From Ceratopteris richardii (lineage: Eukaryota > Streptophyta > Polypodiopsida > Polypodiales > Pteridaceae): a stretch of DNA of 64,000 bases. The position numbers and the translations under genes were made by a program. The notes under the pieces are model-generated. The model searched no databases. It was not told the DNA's origin and was given only the letters and a program-made list of their open reading frames with translations. Position 1 is the first letter of the stretch; every line of letters begins with the position of its first letter. The stretch covers positions 139,695,748-139,759,747 of the forward strand of contig CM035423.1 of assembly GCA_020310875.1 (NCBI GenBank), in the 5' to 3' direction. Positions 36,769 to 47,054 of the stretch are shown piece after piece.

Positions 36769-38903
36769 TCAGAAATTCGTGTGAATACTTATGTATGGAT
36801 GACAGGTTGTCTTCACCCTCTGTATCTGGTACTTGAGACAGGGATGGTGTATTCTTTCTTCATTCTCAAAGTCATGCAGGTTCCTATGTAGATTCTTTCT
36901 CTCCTCGCTTTCGATCAAGTACTCTAGCCTCTCCAGTAGTCCTTGAAAGTGTAACTCCGGTTTTGCCATGTTATTCCAATTGAGATAACAAGAGGCTTCG
37001 AACATAGTTTGTGCTAATTCTACCATCTTCATGCAAAGTTTTGTTCTCTCAATTTCTAGGTCTGCTCTAGGATAGTTCTTACTCATTTCAGTTGTCTAGG
37101 GTCCTTCTTTTAATCTTGCTTGATACGCATTAAACATCATGTCTAGGTTTTCTGGTAAGGGTTTTGCTAACATTGATCCTGATCTTTGAGCTGGGTTCTC
37201 CATATTAGATTCTTGAGAAGTCAATTCTAGAATTTTGGCTCTCGATTGCTTTAAACTTCCTTCCAACTCAGTTATCTTTTTACTCCATTTTCTCTTAATT
37301 CTTTCTCTAGAATCTTTCCATGATTTTGTCTTTTTGTTACTAGACTCTCCAACTTCACTAGTTTCGGCTATTTTCTCAGGATTAAGCTGTTGTTTTTGTA
37401 AGAGTGCTTGGGCTGTTGTTATAGCTTGGATAGGCACGTATGTAGGGTTGGATCCATCTGCGTTGTGTACAATTCCTATCACATTGATCGGTGTCACATT
37501 TGAAGCATTAGCAGGGTTCTTAGGACAGTCTTTTATGATATGTTCTTTACCACACTCGGCTCAAAATCCTTGTATGTTATAGTATTGTGATTGTCCTGCT
37601 ATCGGAGGATGTGGACAATCCTTTATGAAATGATCTCCTTGGCACCTAAAGCATGGTCCTCTAGGGCCGTGTGGTCTTTGTTGTCTCAATTGGGGCCGTG
37701 GATTAGGGTTTGTGTACATCACATTAGCATAGTCGGGCTCCCAACTGGGTTCCAATGGTGGACTATCGTATTGATATGTCTCCACATGTTCTGGTGACTC
37801 TGTGTGATATGCGGGTGGACTATCTACATGAGTAGAGTCAAAACTATTTGAGTTTGGATCACTTTTTGTGATCAATGGTGATGAAGGTACTAAAGCCCTA
37901 TTGAGGTTTTCTTCTGCAGCAGTATATTTAACTGAGATGACATTCGCTGGTGGGGATGGCTGCTGAGCTAAAATAGGTTGAGGTCTCTGTGGAGCCTGAT
38001 AAGTATAGTTCTGTGGAGGCCTATAGTAATGAGGTTGAGCGTTATATTGACCTTGATACCTACCTGGCTGTGGGTATGCTTGCGGGTAGTTTTTTCTTAC
38101 TGCTTCTTTGTTGTATGGGCAGTCTTGAGCCGTATGATTCGTGTATCTTCTCTCAATTGTACAATATTTGCCACTAGGGTTGGCTTGCGGTTGTGGTGCA
38201 TTGGGACACACATTTGCCATATGATCACCACCACAGGTGTAACAACGCTTGTTTGTTGTTAACATAGGCATCTGTTTACTAGAAGCTCCTAGGTCTTCTA
38301 TCGAGCTAGATCGTTTTGAGGAGGCTAGAGATGAACAATCTGAGTCCTTATAGACCTTTGAGAGTTCCAACTCATCTCTGAGGTTGTCCTCAATGTCTAT
38401 ACAAATTCTCACACATTGCTCTAGCATTCTGGGTTCCTTCAAATACGCATAGGAGTGTAGCTTAAAGTTCAAGAGGCCATCTAAAATCAATGACACTTGC
38501 TTGTCCTATGAAGGTAGCTCTTGCATTCGTCATCTTTCCACATATTGTCTAAACCTATGTCTTGCCAGTCTGACTGTTTCTTGAGGGGTCTGTTTAAAGC
38601 TATGAATCAATGAAGATGTATCATGTCTGATTCCACTTTTAGAGAATTCTATGATGAATGACTCTGAAAATTGATGGATATCCCTAAATTGCATTTGTTG
38701 CAATGGTTGGAACCAAGTTAAAGTTGTATTCTTCAACGTTAGTTCAAAAGCATTGTATTGCGTGAACATATCTTCTACTTGCTCTGCTCATAGCACTTGC
38801 TTAAATTCCCCAACATGGTCATGGGGATCTCCTGTCCCATCAAAATGATTTTTCATGTACTTAACTAGCTGGGTGGGTCTCAATACCCTTGGGTGTTCAC
38901 GTG
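36769..38903 (-). pseudogene. Element B gag, main part left of copia H
   Basis: Open pieces at 38530-38769 (FTQYNAFELTLKNTTLTWFQ), 37561-38496 (gag end, knuckles CYTCGGDHMANVC and CFRCQGDHFIKDC, with a Pro/Gln/Tyr-rich stretch between), 37096-37497 and 36769-37086 (Lys/Glu-rich linker). All match A closely. A stop (TGA) at about 37560 removes the Cys that would begin the third knuckle. The gag frame is cut at 38908 by H. Confidence 0.87.
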
Positions 38904-38908
38904 GTCTA
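38904..38908. repeat. Target site duplication of element H, left copy
   Basis: GTCTA, repeated at 45740-45744. Dropping one copy and H rejoins B gag (ggtctaggtagaggaaaatc), as in A near 5610. Confidence 0.93.
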
Positions 38909-40155
38909 TGTTGGAGCAAGTCTGTGACAAGCCTAAGTATTGGCTTGAGTCCCACAAAGTCATAAAAGAAGCTTCAAAATGAAGACTATGTAAAGTTCAC
39001 TTGTGAACTACCTCTTGTAACTTTTGAAGAGTTTACTTAATGTAAAAGTGAAAGAATCTTAAGTGCTTGAGTCCACATGATAAAAAAGGGAAAGAGGAGC
39101 CACAAATTCGTGATTTGTGGTAGGTAGGGAATCAAATCAATCATTGATTGATTGGAGAGTGATTGAGGGAAGTTAGCCTCCCAAACTCAACTATAAATAG
39201 ATGGCAGTTTTAGTTGTGGTTAGAGAGACCTATGTGAAGACCTCCAAGAGCTGAGCTTTATGCCATATCAAGGTGTGATTCCAAGGCACACGTATGTATC
39301 AGTAAGTCCATTGTATTGTACAAGCAATATACTTTCATTTTCATTATCATTGAAGTGTACTACTCACTGCCATTACTCTCAGTTTTCTCAGTCAGATTGC
39401 AGAGATGGTTTCTCTAAGCTTGGAGCATTATTTTCAGTGATTTAACTTGGTAAAGTTACCTCTATAAGTTTACTATATGCTCATAAATTTTCATGTCATT
39501 TGGATGTTGCAATCTTCAATTATGTTCAGTTGACGTCAACAGTGTCTGTTCATCTTCACTTCTCTGTCAGGTACCTGACTTATTCACTCACTTTGTCAGA
39601 GCCATTTCTCAGTGGTTACTTATCCAAATTCAATGACTTAAAGCTTCGTGGATTCAGCTTACTATCTAGTATACACATACACATTTTCATAATCATTGGA
39701 TTCCTACATTTTGAGTTATGTCCATTTTTCTGCTCACTGGTCTCAAACTATAGCAGCCCGTGAAAATCGGGATGATGTCATCACTTGTTAAAACTCATTC
39801 TCAGTGTGTGGTTTATTTTTTTCATGAGATTACTTTTGAAAGTTAGCTCTTTAAGTTAACTAGATTTCCCCAAGAGGAATTGAGCTAATTGCTGTTGTGC
39901 TCAGAGAATTATGCAAAACAGTGGACAGGTGTATGAACCAAAATAGCAACTTTTTCACCTCTGAGCTAACTCCAACTTATCTGTTTTGATCTATCTTTTT
40001 TAGAGTGATCTTCCAAGGTACATAGGGTGTCTAATACATCCATTGGCAAGCTAAAAGGGCCCACCATATACTCCTGGAGTTCATTTGGCTGGTGTAGATC
40101 AAGGATTTTGCAACACCTCTTCATCTTCAAGCACATACATATCCATCTCTTCACA
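38909..40155 (+). repeat. Element H 5' LTR (1247 bp)
   Basis: TGTTGGAGCAAG...CTCTTCACA. The sequence CTATAAATAG near 39190 is a good TATA box. It lacks a 26-bp segment present in the 3' LTR near 44910-44935. Confidence 0.93.
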
Positions 40156-40156
40156 G

Positions 40157-40168
40157 TGGTATCAGAGC
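40157..40168 (+). other. Element H primer binding site, initiator-Met tRNA type
   Basis: TGGTATCAGAGC, one base inside the LTR. Confidence 0.96.
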
Positions 40169-40181
40169 AAGGTTGGACAAC

Positions 40182-41024
40182 ATGGCTGATGGATTTCCTT
40201 CATCAATTGAAAAATTGGACAGAGGTAACTACTCAGCTTGGTCATTAAGAATGGAAGCTTATCTCCAAGGTAGAAGTTTATATGGTTATGTGGCTAAAGA
40301 TGAAGTTATGCCAAGTTTCACGAACAAAAGTCAACCAACACAAGAAGAGCAAGAAAGATTGAGCACATGGTGCTCTAAGGATGCACTTGCAAGGTCTTAT
40401 CTCCTCAACTCTATCTCAGATTTTTTGTTGCCTCACATTAGAAGTTGTAAGACATCTCAGGAAGTGTGGGATGCACTTGAAGCTTTCTTTTCTTCAAGTA
40501 CCAAGGCTAGGAAGCATCAACTATGGCTGGATTTCACAACTCTCAAGAAGGCTCCCAAACAAAATGTGACTGATTTTGTCACAAAGCTCAAGGACATAGC
40601 AGATCAGTTGGGAAGCATTGGAGAGGTAATAGATGAAGAGCAAATTGTAAGGCAGGTCATCAATGGCTTGAAGGCAGATGACAAGTGGGAAGCATTCACC
40701 ACAGCTATGGATTTGTACATGGACATGCATGTACCTGATTTCAATACACTCATTGGACAACTACTTACTCAAGAGGCAAAGCTTATAAAAAATGGAAAAA
40801 GCTCTAAAGGTAATCAATCTTCAGCTTTATACACTAATAAAAGCAAGTCCAAAGATAACAAAGGAAAGGCAAAGAAAGTGGATGATGAAGCAGGTACATA
40901 TCAAGCTAACTATGCAGGTAGAGGAAGACATGGTAGAGGTAGAGGAAGAGATGGTAGAGGTAGAGGAAGACATGGTAGAGGTAGAGGAAGAGGAGGTAGA
41001 CAAGGCAGGGGGAGATCCGAATGA
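40182..41024 (+). pseudogene. Element H gag
   Basis: The ATG at 40182, 14 bases after the PBS, begins MADGFPSSIEKLDRGNYSAW. The UBN2-type copia gag core follows (SKDALARSYLLNSISDFLLP, FVTKLKDIADQLGSIGEVID, DEEQIVRQVINGL). A strongly repeated Arg/Gly stretch (GRGRHGRGRGRDGRGRGRHG) encodes an RNA-binding nucleocapsid. The frame ends in GRSE-stop because the G run at 41008-41012 has one base too many; removing one base would lead straight into the zinc knuckle. Its binding of RNA is inferred from family knowledge. Confidence 0.9.
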
Positions 41025-44000
41025 CTCCAACTCATGTTCTATTTGTGGACTAACTAATCATACAACTGAAAATTGCTTTAGGAATTTCAGGAATCAAAGA
41101 GGTAGAGGATACAATAGAGGAAGCTATGGCTACTCAAGAGGAAGGTTCAACAATTATCATGACAACTACAACAACTACAATCATTCAAACTATCAAGGAG
41201 GCTACAAAGGAAGGAGAGACTACAATAACTACACAGAAGACTCGAACAAAGAGGATTCATTATTGATCATGAACATGGCTATGCCACAAGGTAAATCTGA
41301 TGAGCATGTTTTCTACATAGATTCAGGTTGTTCAAATCATGTGGCAGGAAATGTGGCACTCCTATCAAATTTAGAAGATCCAAGGAATAAGCATGAGGTA
41401 CAAACAGGAGATGATACAAAACATCCTGTGGAGAAAATAGGCAATGTCAAAGGACCTGATGGAAACATCAACCTACTCAGTAAGGTACTCTATGTCCCTA
41501 CCATTACAAATAATTTGATAAGTGTTGGGCAGATAGTAGGGAAAGGGTTGCAAGTCAGGTTCACAAAGGTAGGAGCATTTGTTGAAGATCCAAGTCAAGG
41601 ATTCAGAAGAATTGCAAAAGGTGAAAAGGCAGGTAGATTGTTCACATTTGAATTACAAGACACTAGAAACATTGCTCTCTTTAATTATGGTAGTCAGACA
41701 CTCACAGAATTGGAAGTATGGCACAAAAGGTTAGCACATATTGGTGAAAGGTCATTAAAGCAAATTTGCAGGGACCAAAGTGTACTTGGAATCCCTAATT
41801 TGTCAAAACAACATATGATTTATAAGTGTAGTGCATGTCAATTTGGAAAGTCTCACAGGTTACCATTCATGAAGAAAGGTTATATGCATGGAGATCTCTT
41901 GGAGTTGGTTCATACAGATGTATGGGGACCTAGCAAGGAAGCTTCAATATCTGGATCAAGGTATTATGTCTCCTTTATTGATGATTGCAGCAAATGGACT
42001 ATCCTATTCTTTATGAAACACAAAGATGAAGTTTTTTCATGTTTCAAAAGATATTTGGCTCTTGTGGAGAATCAAACAGGTAAATCACTAAAAAGGCTAA
42101 GGTCAGATGGAGGGGGAGAATACTTCTCCCATGATTTTGATTCTTTTCTTCAAGAAAGAGGAATCAAAAGAGAGGTAACTACAAGGTACACTCCTTAGCA
42201 AAATGGAGTGGCAGAAAGGAGGAATAGGACAATTGTTGAAGCTGCAAGGTCTATGTTAACTGAAAAGCATTTACCTAATTACTTATGGGATGAGGCTCTT
42301 TCTACAGCCACTTACTTGATTAAGAGGTTGCCTTCAAAATCCCTTGATGGGATGACTCCATATGAGGCTTGGAATGGAAGAAGACCAAGCTTAGATCATT
42401 GTAAAATTTTTGGATGTATTGCTTTTGCTCATGTTCCTTCACAGGTTAGATGCAAGATGGATCCAAAGGCAGAAAGGTGTGTATTTATTGGATATGACAA
42501 CAATCAAAAGGGCTACAGGTTATACAACCCTACCAACAAAGGATTCTTGGTAAGCAGAGATGTAGTTTTTGATGAGAACAATTCATGGTATGAAGATTCA
42601 TGCAGGAAGGTCAATTTACCATATGATCTTGAAGAAGATTTTCCAAAGCTTGGTAGAGAACAACCAAAGATTGAAGAACAAGACACCTCGGAGGATGATG
42701 AAGAATCTCATATGGAAAAGATCAAAGCATGGAAGTCTAAAGGTAAAGCAAAATTGCAGGAACTTGGACATGAGGCAGAATCATCACATCATGGCCTAAG
42801 AAGATCTATGAGGGAAAAGAAAAAACCAGAAAGGTATGGGTTCGACACCTCATTAGTAACTAAACATTCTATCTACATAGCAAAGGACATAAACCAAGAG
42901 GAGCCATCATCATTTGAAGAGGCCAAAGCAAAAACAGAATGGAAGCATGCAATGAAGGAAGAGATTGAAGCACTTGAGGAAAACAACACTTGGGATTCGG
43001 TGCCCAAGACTTCATCCATGAAGGTAATAGGCTCAAGATGGGTCTATAAACTCAAGAAGAATTCTGATGGTTCCATTAACAGGTATAAGGCAAGGCTTGT
43101 AGCAAAAGGCTTTGCACAAACTCAGGGAATTGATTATGAGGAGACCTTCTCTCCTGTGGCAAAGATGCCTACTATTAGGGTTTTTCTTAGTATTGCCTCT
43201 TCCAAGAATTGGAAGATACTTCAACTAGATGTAAAGAATGCATTCTTGAATGGTTGGATAACAAAAGAGGTATATATGGCACAACCACCTGGTTTTGAGA
43301 ATCAAGTTTATCCTGATTATGTGTGTAGACTTAACAAAGCATTGTATGGTCTCAAGCAAGCTCCAAGAGCTTGGAATTTCAGGCTTGTTTCATTCTTGCA
43401 AGACAAAGGCTTTCAACCAAGCAAGGCAGATCCTTCACTCTTTATTAAAAAGAGTAATTTAGAGATCATCTACCTATGTGTATATGTAGATGATATTATA
43501 TTGACAGGAAATGATGCAGATGGTATGAAGAAGATCAAAGATCAGATGAGAGAAGAGTTCAAGATAAGTGATTTGGGTTCACTTACCTACTTCTTAGGTT
43601 TGGAAGTTGTCTACAAAGATCATGGTTTGTTTCTCACTCAAAGAAAAGTACATTAAGGACATGTTGGCAAAATTCAAGATGCAAGATTGTAAGATTGCAC
43701 GTACTCCAATGGAGATCAATCACAAATTGAGCTCACATGAAGGTGAACTCATAGAGGACATCACCTCATATCAAAGTCTAGTGGGTAGTCTCAACTATGC
43801 CACATTGACAAGAGTAGATATATGTTACAGTGTGAGTGTGCTAAGTCAATTTATGCACACACCAAGGAAACCACATATGGATGCTGCCAAAAGGATTCTC
43901 AAGTATCTCAAAGGAACCATAAATGAAGGACTTTATTATCCTTATGTATCTGATTTAGGTTTGAAGCTATTTTCTGATGCAGATTGGGCTGGCTCCAAGG

Positions 44001-44434
44001 AACATAGAAGGAGCACTTCAAGTTATCTTACCTTTGCAGGTTCAAAGCTTATTTCATGGTCATCGAAGAAGCAACCCACAAATGCTCTCTCTTCTACTGA
44101 AGCTGAATATAGAGGTCTTGCCATAGCTACACAAGAAGCTATGTGGATGAAGACATTGTTCAAAGATCTTGGATTGGAGTTTGGAACTCCAACTATTTTT
44201 TGTGACAATATGAGTTCTATTCATTTGGCTGCTAATCCTATTTTTCATGCAAGGACTAAACATATTGAAGTTCATTATCACTATGTAAGAGAGAAGGTTC
44301 TAAGCAAAGAGATTCAAATATCATATGTGTCCACTCATCAACAATGTGCATATATTCTAACTAAAGCATTGGATGGTACAAAGCTTTGCAAATTCAAGGC
44401 TATGATTGGTTTGCAGGTAATCTTGGAAGATTGA
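41025..44434 (+). pseudogene. Element H nucleocapsid knuckle and pol
   Basis: In order: zinc knuckle CSICGLTNHTTENC, protease YIDSGCSNHV (near 41310-41340), pre-integrase VWHKRLAHIGERSLK...CSACQFGKSHR, integrase core VHTDVWGP, RSDGGGEY, and NGVAERRNRT. A TAG at 42196-42198 sits just before QNGVAER (CAG expected). Then RT (NAFLNGWITKEVYMAQPPGF, YVDDIILTGND) and RNase H ([26 protein letters not shown]) ending at 44434. An extra A in the run 43644-43647 shifts the frame between RT and RNase H. The three lesions are single-base events in an otherwise well-kept frame. Confidence 0.93.
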
Positions 44435-44454
44435 AGACCTCAAGCATACTAGTC

Positions 44455-44466
44455 TTGAGGGGGAGC
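44455..44466 (+). other. Element H polypurine tract
   Basis: TTGAGGGGGAGC immediately before the 3' LTR. Confidence 0.88.
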
Positions 44467-45739
44467 TGTTGGAGCAAGTCTATGACAAGCCTAAGTATTG
44501 GCTTGAGTCCCACAAAGTCATAAAAGAAGCTTCAAAATGAAGACTATGTAAAGTTCACTTGTGAACTACCTCTTGTAACTTTTGAAGAGTTTACTTAATG
44601 TAAAAGTGAAAGAATCTTAAGTGGTTGAGTCCACATGATCAAAAAGGGAAAGAGGAGCCACGAATTCGTGATTTGTGGTAGGTAGAGAATCAAATCAATC
44701 ACTGATTGATTGGAGAGTGATTGAGGGAAGTTAGCCTCCCAAACTCAACTATAAATAGATGGCAGTTTTAGTCGTGGTTAGAGAGACCTATGTGAAGACC
44801 TCCAAGAGCTGAGCTTTATGCCATATCAAGGTGTGATTCCAAGGCACACATATGTATCAGTAAGTCCATTGTATTGTACAAGCAATATACTTTCATTTTC
44901 ATTATCATTTGGGTTCATATTTCCATGTTCTTGTGAAGTGTACTACTCACTGCCATTACTCTCAGTTTTCTCAGTCACATTGCAGAGATGGTTTCTCTGA
45001 GCTTGGTGCATTATTTTCAGTGATTTAACTTGTTACAGTTATCTCTTTAAGTCTACTATATGCTCATAAATTTTCATGTCATTTAGATTTTGCGATCTTC
45101 AGTTATGTTCAGTTGAAGTCAACAGTGTCTGTTCATCTTCACTTCTCTGTCAGGTACCTGACTTTTTCACTCACCTTGTCAAAGCCATTTTGCAGTGGTT
45201 ACTTACCTAAATTCAATGATTTAAAGCTTGTTGGATTCACCGTATTGTCTAGTATACACATACAAATTTTCATAATCCTTGGATTCCTACATTTTGAGTT
45301 ATGTTCATTTTTCTGCTCACTGGTCTCAAACTGTAGCAGCCCGTGAAAATCAGGATGATGTCATCACTTATTAAAACTCATTCTCAGTGTGTGGTTTATT
45401 ACTTTTGATGAGATTACTCTTGAAAGTTAGCTCTTTAAGTTAACTAGACTTCCCCAAGATGAATTAAGCTAATTGCTGTTGTGCTCAGAGAATTATGCAA
45501 AACAGTGGATAGGTGTATGAACCAAAATAGCAAGTTTTTCACCTCTGAGCTAACTCCAACTTATCTGTTTTGATCTATCTTTTTGAGAGTGATCTTCCAA
45601 GGTACATAGGGTGTCTAATACATCCATTGGCAAGCTAAAAGAGCCCACCATATACTCCTGGAGTTCATTTGGCTGGTGTAGATCAAGGATTTTGCAACAC
45701 CTCTTCATCTTCAAGCACATACCTATCCATCTCTTCACA
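44467..45739 (+). repeat. Element H 3' LTR (1273 bp)
   Basis: Pairs with 38909-40155. It contains a 26-bp stretch (gggttcatatttccatg...) missing from the 5' copy. Confidence 0.93.
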
Positions 45740-45744
45740 GTCTA
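45740..45744. repeat. Target site duplication of element H, right copy
   Basis: GTCTA, as at 38904-38908. Confidence 0.93.
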
Positions 45745-46359
45745 GGTAGAGGAAAATCATCTCTTCCACCTGGTATTCTAGGTTCTCTTTGTCTTTCCAC
45801 TCTATCGGTATCCATGGTGGCTCTATCTCTCCCTATGGGATGAGTGAAACTTACTTCCGGTCTCTCTTTGTTCTTCTCTCTTTGATTACCATGGGCTGAA
45901 TATGTTCCAGCACCTTGATGGCTTGTGTTTACATTTGTTTGAGATGGAGGGAAGACTAAATCACCTCTCTATGTGTAGGTATTTCTTGCATGGTATGGTA
46001 CCACAAATACTCTTTCTGAAGTCTCATCCAGGTATACCACCTTTCCAGGTGTATCTGCGTCCTTGAATTCGTAGATCATGATGGAGCCTACCTCAGTAGG
46101 TTATTCCATTCTGTACCTCCAAAAGGCTTCCTCTGTCTCGTTGTTTATGAATAATTCTATGCTTCAGTTATCCTGAGGGATCCACTCGGGGATTAGTACT
46201 CTTGTTAATACAGATTTCCCTCTAGGTGTCCTAGGTTCTTCTCCTACTAGTTCTTTTCCTTGGGCTTTAGCTTCTGTCTCTAACTGAATTACACCAAACT
46301 CATTGGTATTATTTGGTTGAGTACTTAGGATATACATCGTTCCTTCCTTGTCTATGTAC
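45745..46359 (-). pseudogene. Element B gag, segment between H and E
   Basis: The minus strand reads TMYILSTQPNNTNEFGVIQL, EEPRTPRGKSVLTRVLIPEW, then after a stop WRYRME, YEFKDADTPGKVVYLDETSE, RVFVVP and DDFPLPR, where H cuts in. It matches A 5615-6230. The frame here between QGKE and EEPRTPR is intact, which exposes the short deletion in A. Confidence 0.85.
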
Positions 46360-46364
46360 GCATC
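46360..46364. repeat. Target site duplication of element E, left copy
   Basis: GCATC, repeated at 61504-61508. Joining the flanks with one copy restores the gag text of A near 6215-6230 (gtacgcatctctctcgaa). Confidence 0.95.
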
Positions 46365-47028
46365 TGTTGAGAGCAGTATGGGCACCCAAGGATTGACTAG
46401 ACAAGGAAGCCAGGGAACCCAAGGATTGACTAGACAAGGAAGCCAACGGAGAGAGTCAGAACAAGGTGAAGGAGTAAGTAGACAAAGCAGTCGACGCAAA
46501 TCTGGCAGATAGGCCCTTCAATTTTTCCAAATCTACATCTTTTAACAGTGATTCTTATCACTAACAATCATTGTAAATACCATTTCATATTTTTGTAGCT
46601 CCATTTTGTGCAAGCCAAGGAGTCCTTGAGCTTGAGGAGCCTTAGAAGTACCTACATATCAATTTTCATATTTTTTAGACTCCGTTTAAGCCCTCAAATT
46701 GGCCCTGGAACCTAATTTTTAACTAGGCCGGACACTAGGTCTGGACAGGGCCAAAACCTAGTCAAAAACTATAAAAAGAGCTAGAGAGCTCATTTTTGAG
46801 GTGGATTGTAATTGAAACGAACTTGTTAGAGCATTTTGAAAGTAATCTAAAAGCTCCATTGATTCTCTCTCTTTGTCTTGCCGTGTGTGCGCGTGTGTGT
46901 GTATGTGTGTGCATGCTTGTGTGCTTCTCACTCACGCACTTGGGCCGCCACTTGCTCGAGGTCTTCATACCATCCTCACGTCTTCCCGGATTGACATTAA
47001 AGGAGGTGCTACTCATCATTGAGCTACA
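46365..47028 (+). repeat. Element E 5' LTR (664 bp)
   Basis: TGTTGAGAGC...TTGAGCTACA. Two near-perfect ~29-bp direct repeats (cccaaggattgactagacaa...) lie at about 46384-46444. A TATA box sits at 46770-46778, with a TG/GT-rich stretch after it near 46880-46920. It differs from the 3' LTR at 46422, 46827 and 46891 or so. Confidence 0.96.
46770..46778 (+). promoter_or_regulatory. Probable TATA box of element E
   Basis: TATAAAAAG followed by AGCTAGAGAGCTCATTTTTG. The same block occurs in the LTRs of A and B although the LTR starts differ, which suggests conserved core promoter and R start. Confidence 0.75.
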
Positions 47029-47036
47029 CCAAATTT

Positions 47037-47054
47037 TGGCGCCGTTGCCGGGGA
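47037..47054 (+). other. Element E primer binding site, tRNA-Asp type
   Basis: TGGCGCCGTTGCCGGGGA, eight bases after the LTR; complementary to the 3' end of tRNA-Asp as in Athila/Calypso elements. Confidence 0.95.

Larger units (their letters stand above)
38909..45739 (+). mobile_element. Element H: Ty1/copia element inside B gag
   Basis: It is 6831 bp with LTRs of 1247 and 1273 bp, a Met-tRNA PBS, gag-pol on the plus strand, a PPT and a 5-bp duplication GTCTA. The LTRs show a few dozen substitutions (roughly 3-4%, not counted exactly) plus a 26-bp indel. Two +1 homopolymer shifts and one stop make it inactive. Confidence 0.95.

Noticed and set aside
40827..41030. Ser/Thr-rich minus-strand ORF
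   Set aside because: Antisense shadow of the Arg/Gly repeat in H gag.
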